DNA of 64,000 bases, taken from contig JAOTOL010001476.1 in the NCBI GenBank assembly GCA_034440575.1, positions 89,501 through 153,500 of the forward strand, in the 5' to 3' direction. Both the position numbers and the translations under genes were made by a program. The notes beneath the pieces are model-generated. The model was not told the origin of the DNA, made no database searches, and worked only from the letters and a program-made list of their open reading frames with translations. The DNA is from Imbricaverruca yamaguchii (lineage: Eukaryota > Arthropoda > Thecostraca > Neoverrucidae). Shown here one piece after another: positions 44,222-55,857 of this stretch. Position 1 is the stretch's first letter, and each line of letters starts with the position of its first letter.

Positions 44222-46350
44222 CGGCAGGCGGACAGAGATGGCAGAGGGGGTTATGTCCGCCTGGGCAGGTCGCAGATGTCTGAGAGGGTTATACCCGCCC
44301 CCCAGTAGTCAACAAGAGATGACCGAGGGGGCGACGTGTGCTCTAGCAGGCGATCAGGGGTGGTCGAGGTTATATCCGCCCCGGCAGGTGATCTTAGATG
44401 GCCGAGGGGATTATACATGCTCGAGCAGTCGGGCAGAAATGGCCGAGGTTATATCCAGCCCAGCAGGCGGTCAGAGATGGCAGAGGAGGTTATATCCAGC
44501 CCAGCAGGCGGTCAGAGATGGCAGAGGGGGTTATATCCAGCCCAGCAGGCGGTCAGAGATGGCAGAGGGGGTTATATCCAGCCCAGCAGGCGGTCAGAGA
44601 TGGCAGAGGGGGTTATATCCAGCCCAGCAGGCGGTCAGAGATGGCAGAGGAGGTTATATCCAGCCCAGCAGGCGGTCAGAGATGGCAGAGGGGGTTATAT
44701 CCAGCCCAGCAGGCGGTCAGAGATGGCAGAGGGGGTTATATCCAGCCCAGCAGGCGGTCAGAGATGGCGGAGGTTATGTCAATTCCAACGTGTGGTCATA
44801 GATGGCCGAGGAGGTTATATCCAGCCCAGCAGGCGGTCAGAGATGGCAGAGGGGGTTATATCCAGCCCAGCAGGCGGTCAGAGATGGCGGAGGTTATGTC
44901 CATTCCAACGTGTGGTCATAGATGGCCGAGGAGGTTATATCCAGCCCAGCAGGCGGTCAGAGATGGCCGAGGAGGTTATATCCAGCCCAGCAGGCGGTCA
45001 GAGATGGCGGAGGTTATGTCCATTCCAACGTGTGGTCATAGATGGCCGAGGAGGTTATATCCAGCCCAGCAGGCGGTCAGAGATGGCAGAGGGGGTTATA
45101 TCCAGCCCAGCAGGCGGTCAGAGATGGCGGAGGTTATGTCCATTCCAACGTGTGGTCATAGATGGCCGAGGAGGTTATATCCAGCCCAGCAGGCGGTCAG
45201 AGATGGCCGAGGAGGTTATATCCAGCCCAGCAGGCGGTCAGAGATGGCCGAGGGGTTATATCCAGCCCAGCAGGCGGTCAGAGATGGCAGAGGAGGTTAT
45301 ATCCAGCCCAGCAGGCGGTCAGAGATGGCAGAGGAGGTTATATCCAGCCCAGCAGGCGGTCAGAGATGGCAGAGGGGGTTATATCCAGCCCAGCAGGCGG
45401 TCAGAGATGGCAGAGGGGGTTATATCCAGCCCAGCAGGCGGTCAGAGATGGCAGAGGGGGTTATATCCAGCCCAGCAGGCGGTCAGAGATGGCAGAGGGG
45501 GTTATATCCAGCCCAGCAGGCGGTCAGAGATGGCGGGAGGTTATGTCCAGCCCAGCAGGTGGTCATAGATGGCCGAGGAGGTTATATCCAGCCCAGCAGG
45601 CGGTCAGAGATGGCCGAGGAGGTTATATCCAGCCCAGCAGGCGGTCAGAGATGGCAGAGGGGGTTATATCCAGCCCAGCAGGCGGTCAGAGATGGCCGAG
45701 GAGGTTATATCCAGCCCAGCAGGCGGTCAGAGATGGCAGAGGGGGTTATATCCAGCCCAGCAGGCGGTCAGAGATGGCAGAGGGGGTTATATCCAGCCCA
45801 GCAGGCGGTCAGAGATGGCAGAGGGGGTTATATCCAGCCCAGCAGGCGGTCAGAGATGGCAGAGGGGGTTATATCCAGCCCAGCAGGCGGTCAGAGATGG
45901 CAGAGGGGGTTATATCCAGCCCAGCAGGCGGTCAGAGATGGCAGAGGGGGTTATATCCAGCCCAGCAGGCGGTCAGAGATGGCCGAGGAGGTTATATCCA
46001 GCCCAGCAGGCGGTCAGAGATGGCAGAGGAGGTTATATCCAGCCCAGCAGGCGGTCAGAGATGGCAGAGGAGGTTATATCCAGCCCAGCAGGCGGTCAGA
46101 GATGGCAGAGGAGGTTATATCCAGCCCAGCAGGCGGTCAGAGATGGCAGAGGGGTTATATCCAGCCCAGCAGGCGGTCAGAGATGGCAGAGGAGGTTATA
46201 TCCAGCCCAGCAGGCGGTCAGAGATGGCAGAGGGGGTTATATCCAGCCCAGCAGGCGGTCAGAGATGGCAGAGGAGGTTATATCCAGCCCAGCAGGCGGT
46301 CAGAGATGGCAGAGGGGGTTATATCCAGCCCAGCAGGCGGTCAGAGATGG
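44222..46350. repeat. 41-bp minisatellite, about 50 copies, largest array in the window
   Basis: Unit ccagcccagcaggcggtcag, then agatggcagagggggttata and t. The main variants are cagagg/ccgagg and gggg/gagg. From 44761 to 45240 a 120-bp higher-order unit (38 + 41 + 41) repeats four times, carrying a diverged subunit with tccattccaacgtgtggtca. The unit lacks stops, so frames of up to 760 codons stay open; these are artefacts. Confidence 0.97.
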
Positions 46351-46622
46351 CGGTGCCAGACGGGTCGGCCCGGCATTCCGCGACTTTTTGCCAGCGACGA
46401 CCGCGCGCCTCCACTGAATAGGGATGAACGCGGCCGCGAGTTCGATGGATTGGCGACTCACTTGCCGCGAAACAAAAACACCCCCCGTGCGACATCAGAG
46501 CTCGGCCTCACCGTGAGGGACGTGGGCGTCTACTGCCGCCCAGAGGGACATGGGCGCCCGCTGTCGTCAGTAGCCAGAAGCGCCCAAAGGCTCTCCCTCC
46601 TCCTCGCTTTCTCTCCCTCATC

Positions 46623-46658
<36 letters not shown>

Positions 46659-47085
46659 ACCTCTCTCCTTCCCACTGTGACTAAGGGAACGACGTCTACC
46701 CTGGTCTCCATTCTGGTTAAATGCATACAATAACTCTGGCAACAGTCATGAACATGTAACGTTCGCCATTTAGATTCAAATCAATTACTGGAATATAAAC
46801 GACAAAATTACGTGCGTCAAGAAATTCATGCATGAATATTTTCAGCAACTTGCACCAGGTCGGCACTTGTCACACACACGATTAGCTTCTCCGGACACGA
46901 CCCCAGGCAGATGTACCACGCGGTGAACGTCTTGGGAGAACTGCCGGAAGCGTAGGTCGCTCTTACGACTCAAAACCCCGGGGGCGACTCATTCGGAGCT
47001 AGGTCCAGGGAAGCACCGCCATTTAGGAGTAGTCAGTAATAGATCCGGGAGTTAACGCCGGCGCAAACTCACGACCAGCGAGTTA
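46351..47085. other. Unassigned DNA with a (CT)n run
   Basis: A CT microsatellite at about 46627-46658. Nothing else recognised. Confidence 0.5.
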
Positions 47086-47138
47086 GTTATTGTGGTTTCT
47101 GGGCGCATCGACTGCATAGGTCACATATCGAACCACAC
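47086..47138 (-). mobile_element. LINE stub with 13-bp target duplication
   Basis: An insert of about 53 bp (attgtggtttctgggcgcat, then cgactgcataggtcacata). Flanked by acgaccagcgagt (47073-47085) and acgacgagcgagt (47139-47151), one mismatch. Confidence 0.7.
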
Positions 47139-47151
47139 GACGAGCGAGTCA

Positions 47152-47837
47152 CAGACCGTGGTCGGCAGATCTGGCGCGCCTGGACTAGCCCGCGGCTGTG
47201 TTTATGGCGCCAACCGCCCGGCCGGGCCCTGCACCAAACACGACCCGAGGCCACCAGGTGCCGATACGGCGCGCCGCTGATGACCGCAGAGCACGACATC
47301 GCTGACGTCAGACGGGCCGGAGCTGTTGACAGCCGGCGCCTTTTTGTCGCCGCCGCCACTGCGACGCGCTTTCGTAACGTGCGGTCGGTCGGGTCGCGAC
47401 CCGCTGGCAGGGGCGGCGCTGGCTCTTCAAGCAGGTCTTCTCCCCGGCAGAGCGGACGCGCACTGGCTTTTCAAGCGCGCGGCGAGCGCCGGCCGGCTGA
47501 GGGACCTGGCACTGAGAGGTCGGGTCGGGAACTTCACTGGAAATCGGCTGCCTGTGTCGCCCTGGGTTCAGGTCGCCTGTGAGATGCGATTAAGGTCAGT
47601 TGGAGGTTAGCTACCGGCTCAGGTCAACCTGAGGTTGAGCTACCTTGGGCTCATGTCAGCCGCAGCGTCCGTCTGGGGCTAGTCTGAGGTGGCGCCATCC
47701 TGGGCTCCGGCTGATCACACAACTGTTTCACGCGGCTTCGCGCGGCTGCTTTACATCGCCTTCACGACCATTCAAAATGGCAGAGGTGGATTGCCCAAGC
47801 ACCACTGTCTGACATGTAGGAGCTTCTTCATCCCACT
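47152..47837. other. Unassigned GC-rich DNA
   Basis: Several overlapping open frames in both directions, as expected from high GC. None shows a domain I recognise. Confidence 0.35.
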
Positions 47838-47849
47838 CACCGGTGCTCA

Positions 47850-47997
47850 TTGGTTTTACGACACGTCGACCGTTGAGTCACGTAGCGTCGCTAATCTCTC
47901 ACGCCGATTGGTCGCGGGCAAAGGGTGGCAATAGACTCGAACCCACAATCTTCCGATTGATGGACGCGCAAAGTATCCCTAGACTACTCGTCCCTCG
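47850..47997 (-). mobile_element. tRNA-derived SINE, Val-like head, 12-bp target duplication
   Basis: The minus strand reads gggacgagtagtctagggat, then gggttcgagtc, gaccaatcggcgtgagagat and gtcgacgtgtcgtaaaacc. Flanked by caccggtgctca (47838-47849) and cactggtgctca (47998-48009). Confidence 0.88.
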
Positions 47998-48079
47998 CAC
48001 TGGTGCTCAGTGCGGAACGCTGCAGCGTAGGTTAGCTGAGCACCGTGTTAGCTGTGTTAGTGTTAGTGACTGGCACAGA

Positions 48080-48155
48080 GCATAATGATCACATAGCGGG
48101 CCTTCGGCCGCTATGTGGCCGAAGGCCCGGTTATGTGCGGCCGTGATCATTATGC
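48080..48155. repeat. Imperfect 76-bp palindrome
   Basis: Outer arms gcataatgatcac / gtgatcattatgc and inner arms cgggccttcggcc / ggccgaaggcccg, with small asymmetries. Could be a short foldback element; no target duplication found. Confidence 0.75.
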
Positions 48156-48295
48156 GCCAAGTGGCGAGACACGCACCCGTGCCCCCCCTCCCTGAATCTG
48201 CGTCCCGAGCGCCTCGTCTGTCGCCGGGATTTCCGGGAAGCGCGGATCCGCCGGCAGCCGGACGTGCCCAGGTGCTGTCAACCTCGCCACCTGTC

Positions 48296-49312
48296 GCCAT
48301 CAGAGTCGGGCGATCCGCGCAGTACCGCCGCCGAGACTGAGCCGGCTGTCGCCATCAGAGTCGGGCGATCCGCGCAGTACCGCCGCCGAGACAGAGCCGG
48401 CTGTCGCCATCAGAGTCGGGCGATCCGCGCAGTACCGCCGCCGAGACAGAGCCGGCTGTCGCCATCAGAGTCGGGCGATCGCGCAGTACCGCCGCCGAGA
48501 CAGAGCCGGCTGTCGCCATCAGAGTCGGGCGATCCGCGCGGTGCCTCCGCCGCCGCCGAGACAGAGCCGGCTGTCGCCATCAGAGTCGGGCGATCCGCGC
48601 AGTACCGCCGCCGAGACAGAGCCGGCTGTCGCCATCAGAGTCGGGCGATCCGCGCAGTACCGCCGCGAGACAGAGCCGGCTGTCGCCATCAGAGTCGGGC
48701 GATCCGCGCAGTCGCCGCCGCCGAGACAGAGCCGGCTGTCGCCATCAGAGTCGGGCGATCCGCGCAGTACCGCCGCCGAGACAGAGCCGGCTGTCGCCAT
48801 CAGAGTCGGGCGATCCGCGCGGTGCCTCCGCCGCCGCCGAGACAGAGCCGGCTGTCGCCATCAGAGGCGGGCGATCCGCGCGGTGCCTCCGCCGCCGCCG
48901 AGACAGAGCCGGCTGTCGCCATCAGAGTCGGGCGATCCGCGCAGTACCGCCGCCGAGACAGAGCCGGCTGTCGCCATCAGAGTCGGGCGATCCGCGCGGT
49001 GCCTCCGCCGCCGCCGAGACAGAGCCGGCTGTCGCCATCAGAGGCGGGCGATCCGCGCAGTACCGCCGCCGAGACAGAGCCGGCTGTCGCCATCAGAGTC
49101 GGGCGATCCGCGCAGTGCCGCCGCCGCCGCCGAGACAGAGCCGGCCGTCGCCATCAGAGTCGGGCCATACGCGCAGTACCGCCGCCGAGACAGAGCCGGC
49201 TGTCGCCATCAGAGTCGGGCGATCCGCGCGGTGCCTCCGCCGCCGCCGAGACAGAGCCGGCTGTCGCCATCAGAGTCGGGCGGTCCGCGCGGTGCCTCCG
49301 CCGCCGCCGAGA
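48296..49312. repeat. 55-bp minisatellite, about 18 copies
   Basis: Unit gccatcagagtcgggcgatc, then cgcgcagtaccgccgccgag and acagagccggctgtc. Longer variants with gtgcctccgccgccgccg recur irregularly. Frames across it are artefacts. Confidence 0.96.
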
Positions 49313-49406
49313 CCTGGCACTGACATGCCGAGTTGAGCCGGCTGCCGGCATGTCGACGACGTTCGGCAGCCGGACTCAACTGCCGCTCAACTTGGACCAG
49401 TCTGAA

Positions 49407-49608
49407 GCTGCCCGTCTCACAATCGGAAGATCGTGGGCTCGAGCCTCACCTGTAGCTACTCTTCGCCCGTAACCAATCGGCGTGAGATATTGGTTGGTTG
49501 TTTATTTGGGCTTAGGGGCGCATCGACTGCTTCGGTCATACAGCGGCGTGAGATATTGGCGACGCTACATGACTCAACGGTTGACGTGTCGCAAAACCAA
49601 TAACCACC
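49407..49608 (+). mobile_element. Val-type SINE, 5' truncated, split by a LINE stub
   Basis: Starts inside the head (agctgcccgtctcacaatcg) and has B box ctcgagcctc. The body is interrupted at 49494-49543 and resumes ggcgacgctacatgactcaa with a caataaccacca tail. Confidence 0.88.
49494..49543 (-). mobile_element. LINE stub with 16-bp target duplication, nested in a SINE
   Basis: A 50-bp insert, ttggttgtttatttgggctt then aggggcgcatcgactgctt and cggtcatacag. Flanked by a perfect cggcgtgagatattgg at 49478-49493 and 49544-49559. Because the target is a known SINE sequence, the empty site can be inferred exactly. This is the cleanest proof that these stubs are insertions. Confidence 0.95.
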
Positions 49609-49611
49609 AAC

Positions 49612-49835
49612 ATCGGACACAGTCTCTGATCGTCTCCCGTCACAACTCGGACACAGTCTGCGATCGTCTCCCGTCACAACTCGGACACAGTCTCTGATCG
49701 TCTCCCGTCACGACTCGGACACAGTCTAATCGCCCGCCGTCACAACTCAGTCTCTGATCGTATGCCGTCACAACTCGGACACAGTCTCTGATCGTCTCCA
49801 GTCACAACTCGGACACAGTCTGCGATCGTCTCCCG
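49612..49835. repeat. 34-bp minisatellite
   Basis: About 6.5 units of ggacacagtctctgatcgtc, then tcccgtcacaactc, with one shortened unit near 49725. Confidence 0.93.
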
Positions 49836-50139
49836 TTACAACATGGAAATTCCGATGACGAGCCAATTGCCAGGCTCTCCACGTCGTCGACCTCGGAAAG
49901 GTCACCGCCGCGGCCGGTCGCCACCTCTGCGCGGGTCTCCACAGCCACACTCCGGCAGATGGACGCCCAGATTGTGCCCTATCCGCCAATGGATGACGAA
50001 ACGGAGGTGAATTTTATAGGCAGATACACTTAATGAATATCCATAAAACAAACGTTCGGACTGGAATTAGTGAGATATATAGGGATTGTCAGGGGACTGA
50101 TCGTTGTATCCGTGGGTGATTCCATGCGTATTTTCCTTT

Positions 50140-50184
50140 CCTTTGTCTCTCCCTCTCTCTCCCCCTCTCTGTCTCTCTCTCCTC

Positions 50185-50232
<48 letters not shown>
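50140..50232. repeat. (CT)n microsatellite
   Basis: Interrupted at first (ctccccctctctg), then a long pure run to 50232. Confidence 0.95.
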
Positions 50233-50237
<5 letters not shown>

Positions 50238-50361
50238 GCATGTACCTGCACCTTTCTGTTTGGCAGGTGTACCTGTGTTTCATGTAACTTGGAATGTTGG
50301 GACATTTAATATGTTTTAACTCTTGCCTATTGGTGCGCAGTCTACGAAACGGTGACTCCGG

Positions 50362-50413
50362 TTGATTATTTGGGCTTAAGGGCGCATCAACTGCTACTGG
50401 TTATGTAGCGCCC
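50362..50413 (-). mobile_element. LINE stub with 15-bp target duplication
   Basis: A 52-bp insert (ttgattatttgggcttaagg, then gcgcatcaactgctactggt and tatgtagcgccc). Flanked by aaacggtgactccgg (50347-50361) and aaacgatgactccgg (50414-50428). It sits at the left border of the next array. Confidence 0.9.
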
Positions 50414-50424
50414 AAACGATGACT

Positions 50425-50815
50425 CCGGGCGGTGACCGGGGCGGTGACCGGGGCGGTGACGGGGCGGTGACCGGGGCGGTGACGGGGCGGTGGCCGGGGC
50501 GGTGACGGGGCGGTGACCGGGGCGGTGACCGGAGCAGTGACCGGGGCGGTGACCGGGGCGGTGACGGGGCGGTGGCCGGGGCGGTGACGGGGCGGTGACC
50601 GGGGCGGTGAACGGAGCAGTGACCGGGGCGGTGACGGGGCGGTGGCCGGGGCGGTGACGGAGCGGTGACCGGAGCAGTGACCGGGGCGGTGGCCGGGGCG
50701 GTGACCGGGGCAGTGACCGGGGCAGTGACCGGGGCGGTGACCGGAGCAGTGACCGGGGCGGTGGCCGGGGCGGTGGCCGGGGCGGTGACCGGGGCAGTGA
50801 CCGGGGCGGTGACTA
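50425..50815. repeat. About 12-bp GC-rich minisatellite
   Basis: Units of ggcggtgaccgg with variants gtggcc, gagcag and a missing base. The reading frame is open on both strands. Confidence 0.93.
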
Positions 50816-50929
50816 CGGGGGCACCAGCCGTGAAGTGGAGAGCTGGAGACGCGGCCGCCATTGCTGTCGCATGGTCCAGGAGGTCCGGGGAACTAGAGCG
50901 GCACTGGTGCCGGCTCTGTCGCGAGAGCT

Positions 50930-51105
50930 GCCAGACGGAGCTGCCAGACGGAGCCGCCAGACGGAGCTGCCAGACGGAGCTGCCAGGCGGAGCTGCCAGG
51001 CGGAGCTGCCAGACGGAGCTGCCAGGCGGAGCCGCCAGACGGAGCTGCCAGACGGAGCTGCCAGACGGAGCTGCCAGGCGGAGCCGCCAGACGGAGCTGC
51101 CGACC
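50930..51105. repeat. 13-bp minisatellite
   Basis: About 13 units of ccagacggagctg, with aggcgg and agccg variants. Confidence 0.93.
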
Positions 51106-51272
51106 ATCGGCGGCGTGAGCTGGTGTGGTGGGTAGCTGCACCACCGTGCCCGACAACGTTTGACGGAGATAGAATAGCCAAAAAGAGACGCAGCTGCACC
51201 TCGGCTGCAAGCTGGCACCGACAGCCGACCAGACGGCATGGCACGCGACTCCGGCAATGGAGGTGTGAGAAC

Positions 51273-51745
51273 CGCCAGCTGCACAGGTCCTGCAGCAGAC
51301 CTGCCAGCTGCACAGGTCCTGCAGCAGAACCGCCAGCTGCACAAGTCCTGCAGCAGACCTGCCAGCTGCACAGGTCCTGCAGCAGAACCGCCAGCTGCAC
51401 AGGTCCTGCAGCAGACCTGCCAGCTGCACAGGTCCTGCAGCAGACCTGCCAGCTGCACAGGTCCTGCAGCAGACCTGCCAGCTGCACAGGTCCTGCAGCA
51501 GAACCGCCAGCTGCACAGGTCCTGCAGCAGACCTGCCAGCTGCACAGGTCCTGCAGCAGACCTTCCAGCTGCACAGGTCCTGCAGCAGAACCGCCAGCTG
51601 CACAGGTCCTGCAGCAGACCTGCCAGCTGCACAGGTCCTGCAGCAGAAGAACACCTGCCAGCTGCACAGGTCCTGCAGCAGACCTGCCAGCTGCACAGGT
51701 CCTGCAGCAGACCTGCCAGCTGCACAGGTCCTGCAGCAGACCTGC
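51273..51745. repeat. 29-bp minisatellite, about 16 copies
   Basis: Unit ccagctgcacaggtcctgca, then gcagacctg or gcagaaccg. Each holds CAGCTG and CTGCAG. Open frames of 190-440 codons on both strands are artefacts. Confidence 0.96.
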
Positions 51746-52185
51746 CTGCATCAACTCAGATGTGTACGCCTCGTGACCAAATTCAGATATTCTCACTAAA
51801 GTCTCCAAAGCGTATACTCTGACGATGCGATTTAGTGTCGGCCACCACCGTCGTAAAATGTCCGGCTTTACTGCAAGCGTACAACGCCGGACCATATTTC
51901 AAGAATTGACATGCTCTGCCGAGCACTTGAGGCGAAGCAACACGCACAGTACACGCGACATGAAGGTCAACATATACCTATATATATATATATATATATA
52001 CGTAAATAGGCAAGATACATACCATTGACCACTTGATGACAATGGGCCATGCTGTGTAGATTAGAAAGCACTAGCTTGGACAAGTTGCCCATGTCGAGTC
52101 TCAGTGGATGAACGTACCACTGCCGCCAGCGTGCAATTGGCTACCTCTGGCTGATCTGGGCACGCAACACCCCAGCAAACGTGGA
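51746..52185. other. Unassigned DNA with a (TA)n run
   Basis: A TA repeat near 51982-52001. Nothing else recognised. Confidence 0.45.
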
Positions 52186-52189
52186 GAAG

Positions 52190-52352
52190 AAGAACCTTGA
52201 GTTCTTTTACGACGCATTCAACCTCCAGGTCATATAGCGTCGCCGATCTCTCACGCCGATTGGTCGCGAGTGGACTCGGCAATGACGTCGGTTGCGAGAT
52301 TCGAACCCACGATCTTGCGATCAAGAGTCCGACGCTCTACCGACTGAGCTGT
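52190..52352 (-). mobile_element. tRNA-derived SINE, Lys-like head, head slightly truncated
   Basis: The minus strand reads agctcagtcggtagagcgtc, then ggactcttgatcgcaagatc and gggttcgaatctc. The body is gaccaatcggcgtgagagat and the end is gaatgcgtcgtaaaagaac. The first bases of the head are missing where the GC-rich flank of the next array begins. Confidence 0.88.
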
Positions 52353-52424
52353 GTCACGCGCCGGCTGCGTGCGCCGCCCGGCAGCACGCCGCGCCGGTGT
52401 GACCTCCGCCGGCGCCAGGCCCCT

Positions 52425-53272
52425 CGACATCGGTCCAGTCGACAAACCCGCGCCGGTGTGGCCTCCGACATCGGTCCAGTCGACAAACCCGCGCCGGTGT
52501 GGCCTCCGACATCGGTCCAGTCGACAAACCCGCGCCGGTGTGGCCTCCGACATCGGTCCAGTCGACAAACCCGCGCCGGTGTGGCCTCCGACATCGGTCC
52601 AGTCAACAAACCCGCGCCGGTGTGGCCTCCGACATCGGTCCAGTCGACAAACCCGCGCCGTCGTGGCCTCCGACATCGGTCCAGTCGACAAACCCGCGCC
52701 GGTGTGGCCCCTCGACATCGGTCCAGTCGACAAACCCGCGCCGGTGTGGCCCCTCGACATCGGTCCAGTCGACAAACCCGCGCCGGTGTGGCCTCCGACA
52801 TCGGTCCAGTCGACAAACCCGCGCCGGCGTGGCCTCCGACATCGGTCCAGTCGACAAACCCGCGCCGGTGTGGCCCCTCGACATCGGTCCAGTCGACAAA
52901 CCCGCGCCGGTGTGGCCCCTCGACATCGGTCCAGTCGACAAACCCGCGCCGGTGTGGCCCCCGACTCGGTCCAGTCGACAAACCCGCGCCGGTGTGGCCT
53001 CCGACATCGGTCCAGTCGACAAACCCGCGCCGGTGTGGCCCCTCGACATCGGTCCAGTCGACAAACCCGCGCCGGTGTCGACATCGGTCCAGTCGACAAA
53101 CCCGCGCCGGTGTGGCCCCTCGACATCGGTCCAGTCGACAAACCCGCGCCGGTGTGGCCCCTCGACATCGGTCCAGTCGACAAACCCGCGCCGGTGTGGC
53201 CCCTCGACATCGGTCCAGTCGACAAACCCGCGCCGGTGTGGCCCCTCGACATCGGTCCAGTCGACAAACCCA
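52425..53272. repeat. 41-bp minisatellite, about 20 copies
   Basis: Unit ccgcgccggtgtggcctccg, then acatcggtccagtcgacaaac. The variant cccctcgacatcgg has one extra base. The unit is unrelated to the 41-bp unit at 44-46 kb. Frames of 280-400 codons are open on both strands; all artefacts. Confidence 0.97.
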
Positions 53273-53595
53273 CTGAAGCCAGGCGACGCAGCGCGCCGCG
53301 CCGGAAAATGCCACCGCGCAACAGTTAATGGCCGGCGGAATGCGGAGACAAATCGGAGACGGCGCGACGCGCTCCGCAGTGTGTGTGTTGATTGGCTCGC
53401 AACGGTCCAGCCAGTTGCAATCACGGCCCCGAGACAGCGTGCCTCGAACATGAAGCCACCGGGCTTCCCGCCGGCCGGGGGAGCCGACTGTGACGAGCCG
53501 CGTCACGGTGTGACGGTGCCACGACGCCGCGGTGGGATGATGGTGTTACGGTGTTACTGGGGAGGGGTGGCGATACGCTGCTACTGTTACTCCTG

Positions 53596-53657
53596 GGTGG
53601 TGGTGCCGGATTGGGGTTTATGGGTGCGTCGACATCTAGGGTCATTTTGCGCCCGTC
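53596..53657 (-). mobile_element. LINE stub with about 12-bp target duplication
   Basis: Contains ggattggggtttatgggtgc, then gtcgacatctagggtcattt and tgcgccc. Flanked by ctgttactcctg (53584-53595) and ctgttactactg (53658-53669), one mismatch. Confidence 0.7.
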
Positions 53658-54104
53658 CTGTTACTACTGCTGGGTTGGGGGACTCGATGTTACCGTACGT
53701 GGCGTGATGGTGTCGCGATGCTCCTGTGGGGTGGAGGCAATGATGTGGTGTTATTGTAGGGCGATGCTACAACTGCAGGGCCGCTGATCAGGCACCACGA
53801 CGGGACGGAGAGGTGGTGTGGCGATGTGACCACGTAGCGGTGGTGGTTGTGGGGCGCTACGCCCTCTGCCGGCCGGATGCGCCGGCCGGTCAGGGCCGTG
53901 CTCCGATGAGCTCCGCCGAGCCCCCACCGCCGGGCCAGCCGGCAGAGCGAGGCGACGCTTCCGGCGGCGGGCGGCGCGTGCCGGCGCACCTGCCCGCCGC
54001 CGGCGGACGCGGCGCACCGTGACAAACACCTGACGGCGGCGGCGGCGGCAGCTGGCGCGTGCCGCCGCCGCCGCCGCAGGTGGTCGGGGCCACAGCGGCG
54101 TGCT

Positions 54105-54905
54105 GGGGATGTCCGGAGGCCGGGACTGTCCAGCCGCCGAGACGGCCGCTGCCACTGGAACGGTGGCTGTCACGAGGCCGGGACTGTCCAGCCGCCGAGA
54201 CGGCGGCTGTCACGAGGCCGGGACTGTCCAGCCGCCGAGACGGCCGCTGCCACTGGAACGGTGGCTGTCACGAGGCCGGGACTGTCCAGCCGCCGAGACG
54301 GGGCTGCCACTGGAACGGTGGCTGTCCGGAGGCCGGGACTGTCCAGCGGGGGGCTGCCACTGGAACGGTGGCTGTCACGAGGCCGGGACTGTCCAGCCGC
54401 CGAGACGGGGCTGCCACTGGAACGGTGGCTGTCACGAGGCCGGGACTGTCCAGCCGCTGAGACGGCGGCTGTCACGAGGCCGGGACTGTCCAGCCGCCGA
54501 GACGGCCGCTGCCACTGGAACGGTGGCTGTCACGAGGCCGGGACTGTCCAGCCGCGAGAGGGGCTGCATGACGGTGGCTGTCACGAGGCCGGGACTGTCC
54601 AGCCGCCGGACGCCAGCCGCCGAGACGGGCTGGAACGGTGGCTGTCGAGGCCGGGACTGTCCAGCCGCCGAGACGGCCGCTGCCACTGGAACGGTGGCTG
54701 TCACGAGGCCGGGACTGTCCAGCCGCTGAGACGGCGGCTGTCACGAGGCCGGGACTGTCCAGCCGCCGAGACGGCCGCTGCCACTGGAACGGTGGCTGTC
54801 CGGAGGCCGGGACTGTCCAGCCGCCGAGACGGGGCTGCCACTGGAACGGTGGCTGTCACGAGGCCGGGACTGTCCAGCCGCTGAGACGGCGGCTGTCCGG
54901 AGGTT
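54105..54905. repeat. 56/38-bp composite minisatellite
   Basis: Units of ggctgtcacgaggccgggac, then tgtccagccgccgagacgg, with or without an extra cgctgccactggaacggtgg. The two lengths mix irregularly. Several units have internal deletions. Confidence 0.94.
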
Positions 54906-55857
54906 GGGGCGGTCCAACTACTGAGACTCGCTGCCACTAAGAGAATAGACAGAAAACCCTACTTATGCCCTGCGGCTACAGCCGTCCCACTATCGTGACC
55001 AGGTGCCTGAGCGCTATGGTATGCTCGTCACCGTCGCCGCCGCCGCCACCGTAGTCGTGGACGTGGCCGTGACCGTGGTCTGCACCGTTCGACTACGTTA
55101 CTGCGGGAATATGCCGGCCTGCCTATGCCGGTCTGCCTATTCCGGTCTGCCTATGCCGGCCTGCTTATGTAGGTCTGCACTGTGAATCCGTGTTGGTCCG
55201 CTGCGCAGATCTCTACTGGTAGCTGGCGTTCGAGTCCACAATTGCCACCACCGCGACAGGGCCACACAGACATAGTCGACAACACGTCACATCTGTGTCC
55301 GATGTACGACAGCAGACGACGGATTCATCTCAGCTCCGCCCAATCGCGAACGGTTTCTTCTGGAAGCCGCGACGAGGGGAACACACGTAAGCTCCCGGCT
55401 GTTAGCTTGAACTGACGAGTGTCGCCGTTCAAAACCACACCGGAAATGCATCACGCTTCTCCGAGCCCGAGGACCGTCGGCGCCCACAAAGGGACACTTT
55501 GCATTGACATCGCTGCACCTGGCGGCGATAAGTTCAGTCTTACCACTGTGAGTGCAGCTCCCAGGTGCGGCGGGGTGAATACAGGGCGCGGATCCACAGG
55601 AATGGCTTGAGTCAGCATTGCGAATATCAGCTGGATGTATGTTTCATCGCCGTTGCGACATCTCCACGGTGGCGTGTTCCGGGTGACTAGTGTGTTGGGG
55701 GGGGCGTCGGCCGGCCTTTCCTCCGTCCAACAGTAGGCTGTTCCGGTGCCTGGTGTGGGGGTCGGCCAGCCTTTCCCCTGTCCAGCAGTGGGCGGAAATA
55801 CCGCCGCCTGGCCCGGCCGGTAGCGTGCTCCTCGTGTGGTAGGACGCCGCTGCTGTC
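54906..55857. other. Unassigned DNA
   Basis: Short repeats of gcctatgccggtct near 55115-55170. No gene recognised. Confidence 0.4.

Noticed and set aside
44398..46680. 760-codon open frame with a 41-residue repeat
   Set aside because: It is the 41-bp array read through; the same array is open in other phases, the unit is not conserved at codon level, and no domain or start context supports a protein.
52251..53506. Long frames over the 41-bp array at 52.4-53.3 kb
   Set aside because: Open on both strands because of the repeat unit; joined at one end to an antisense SINE.
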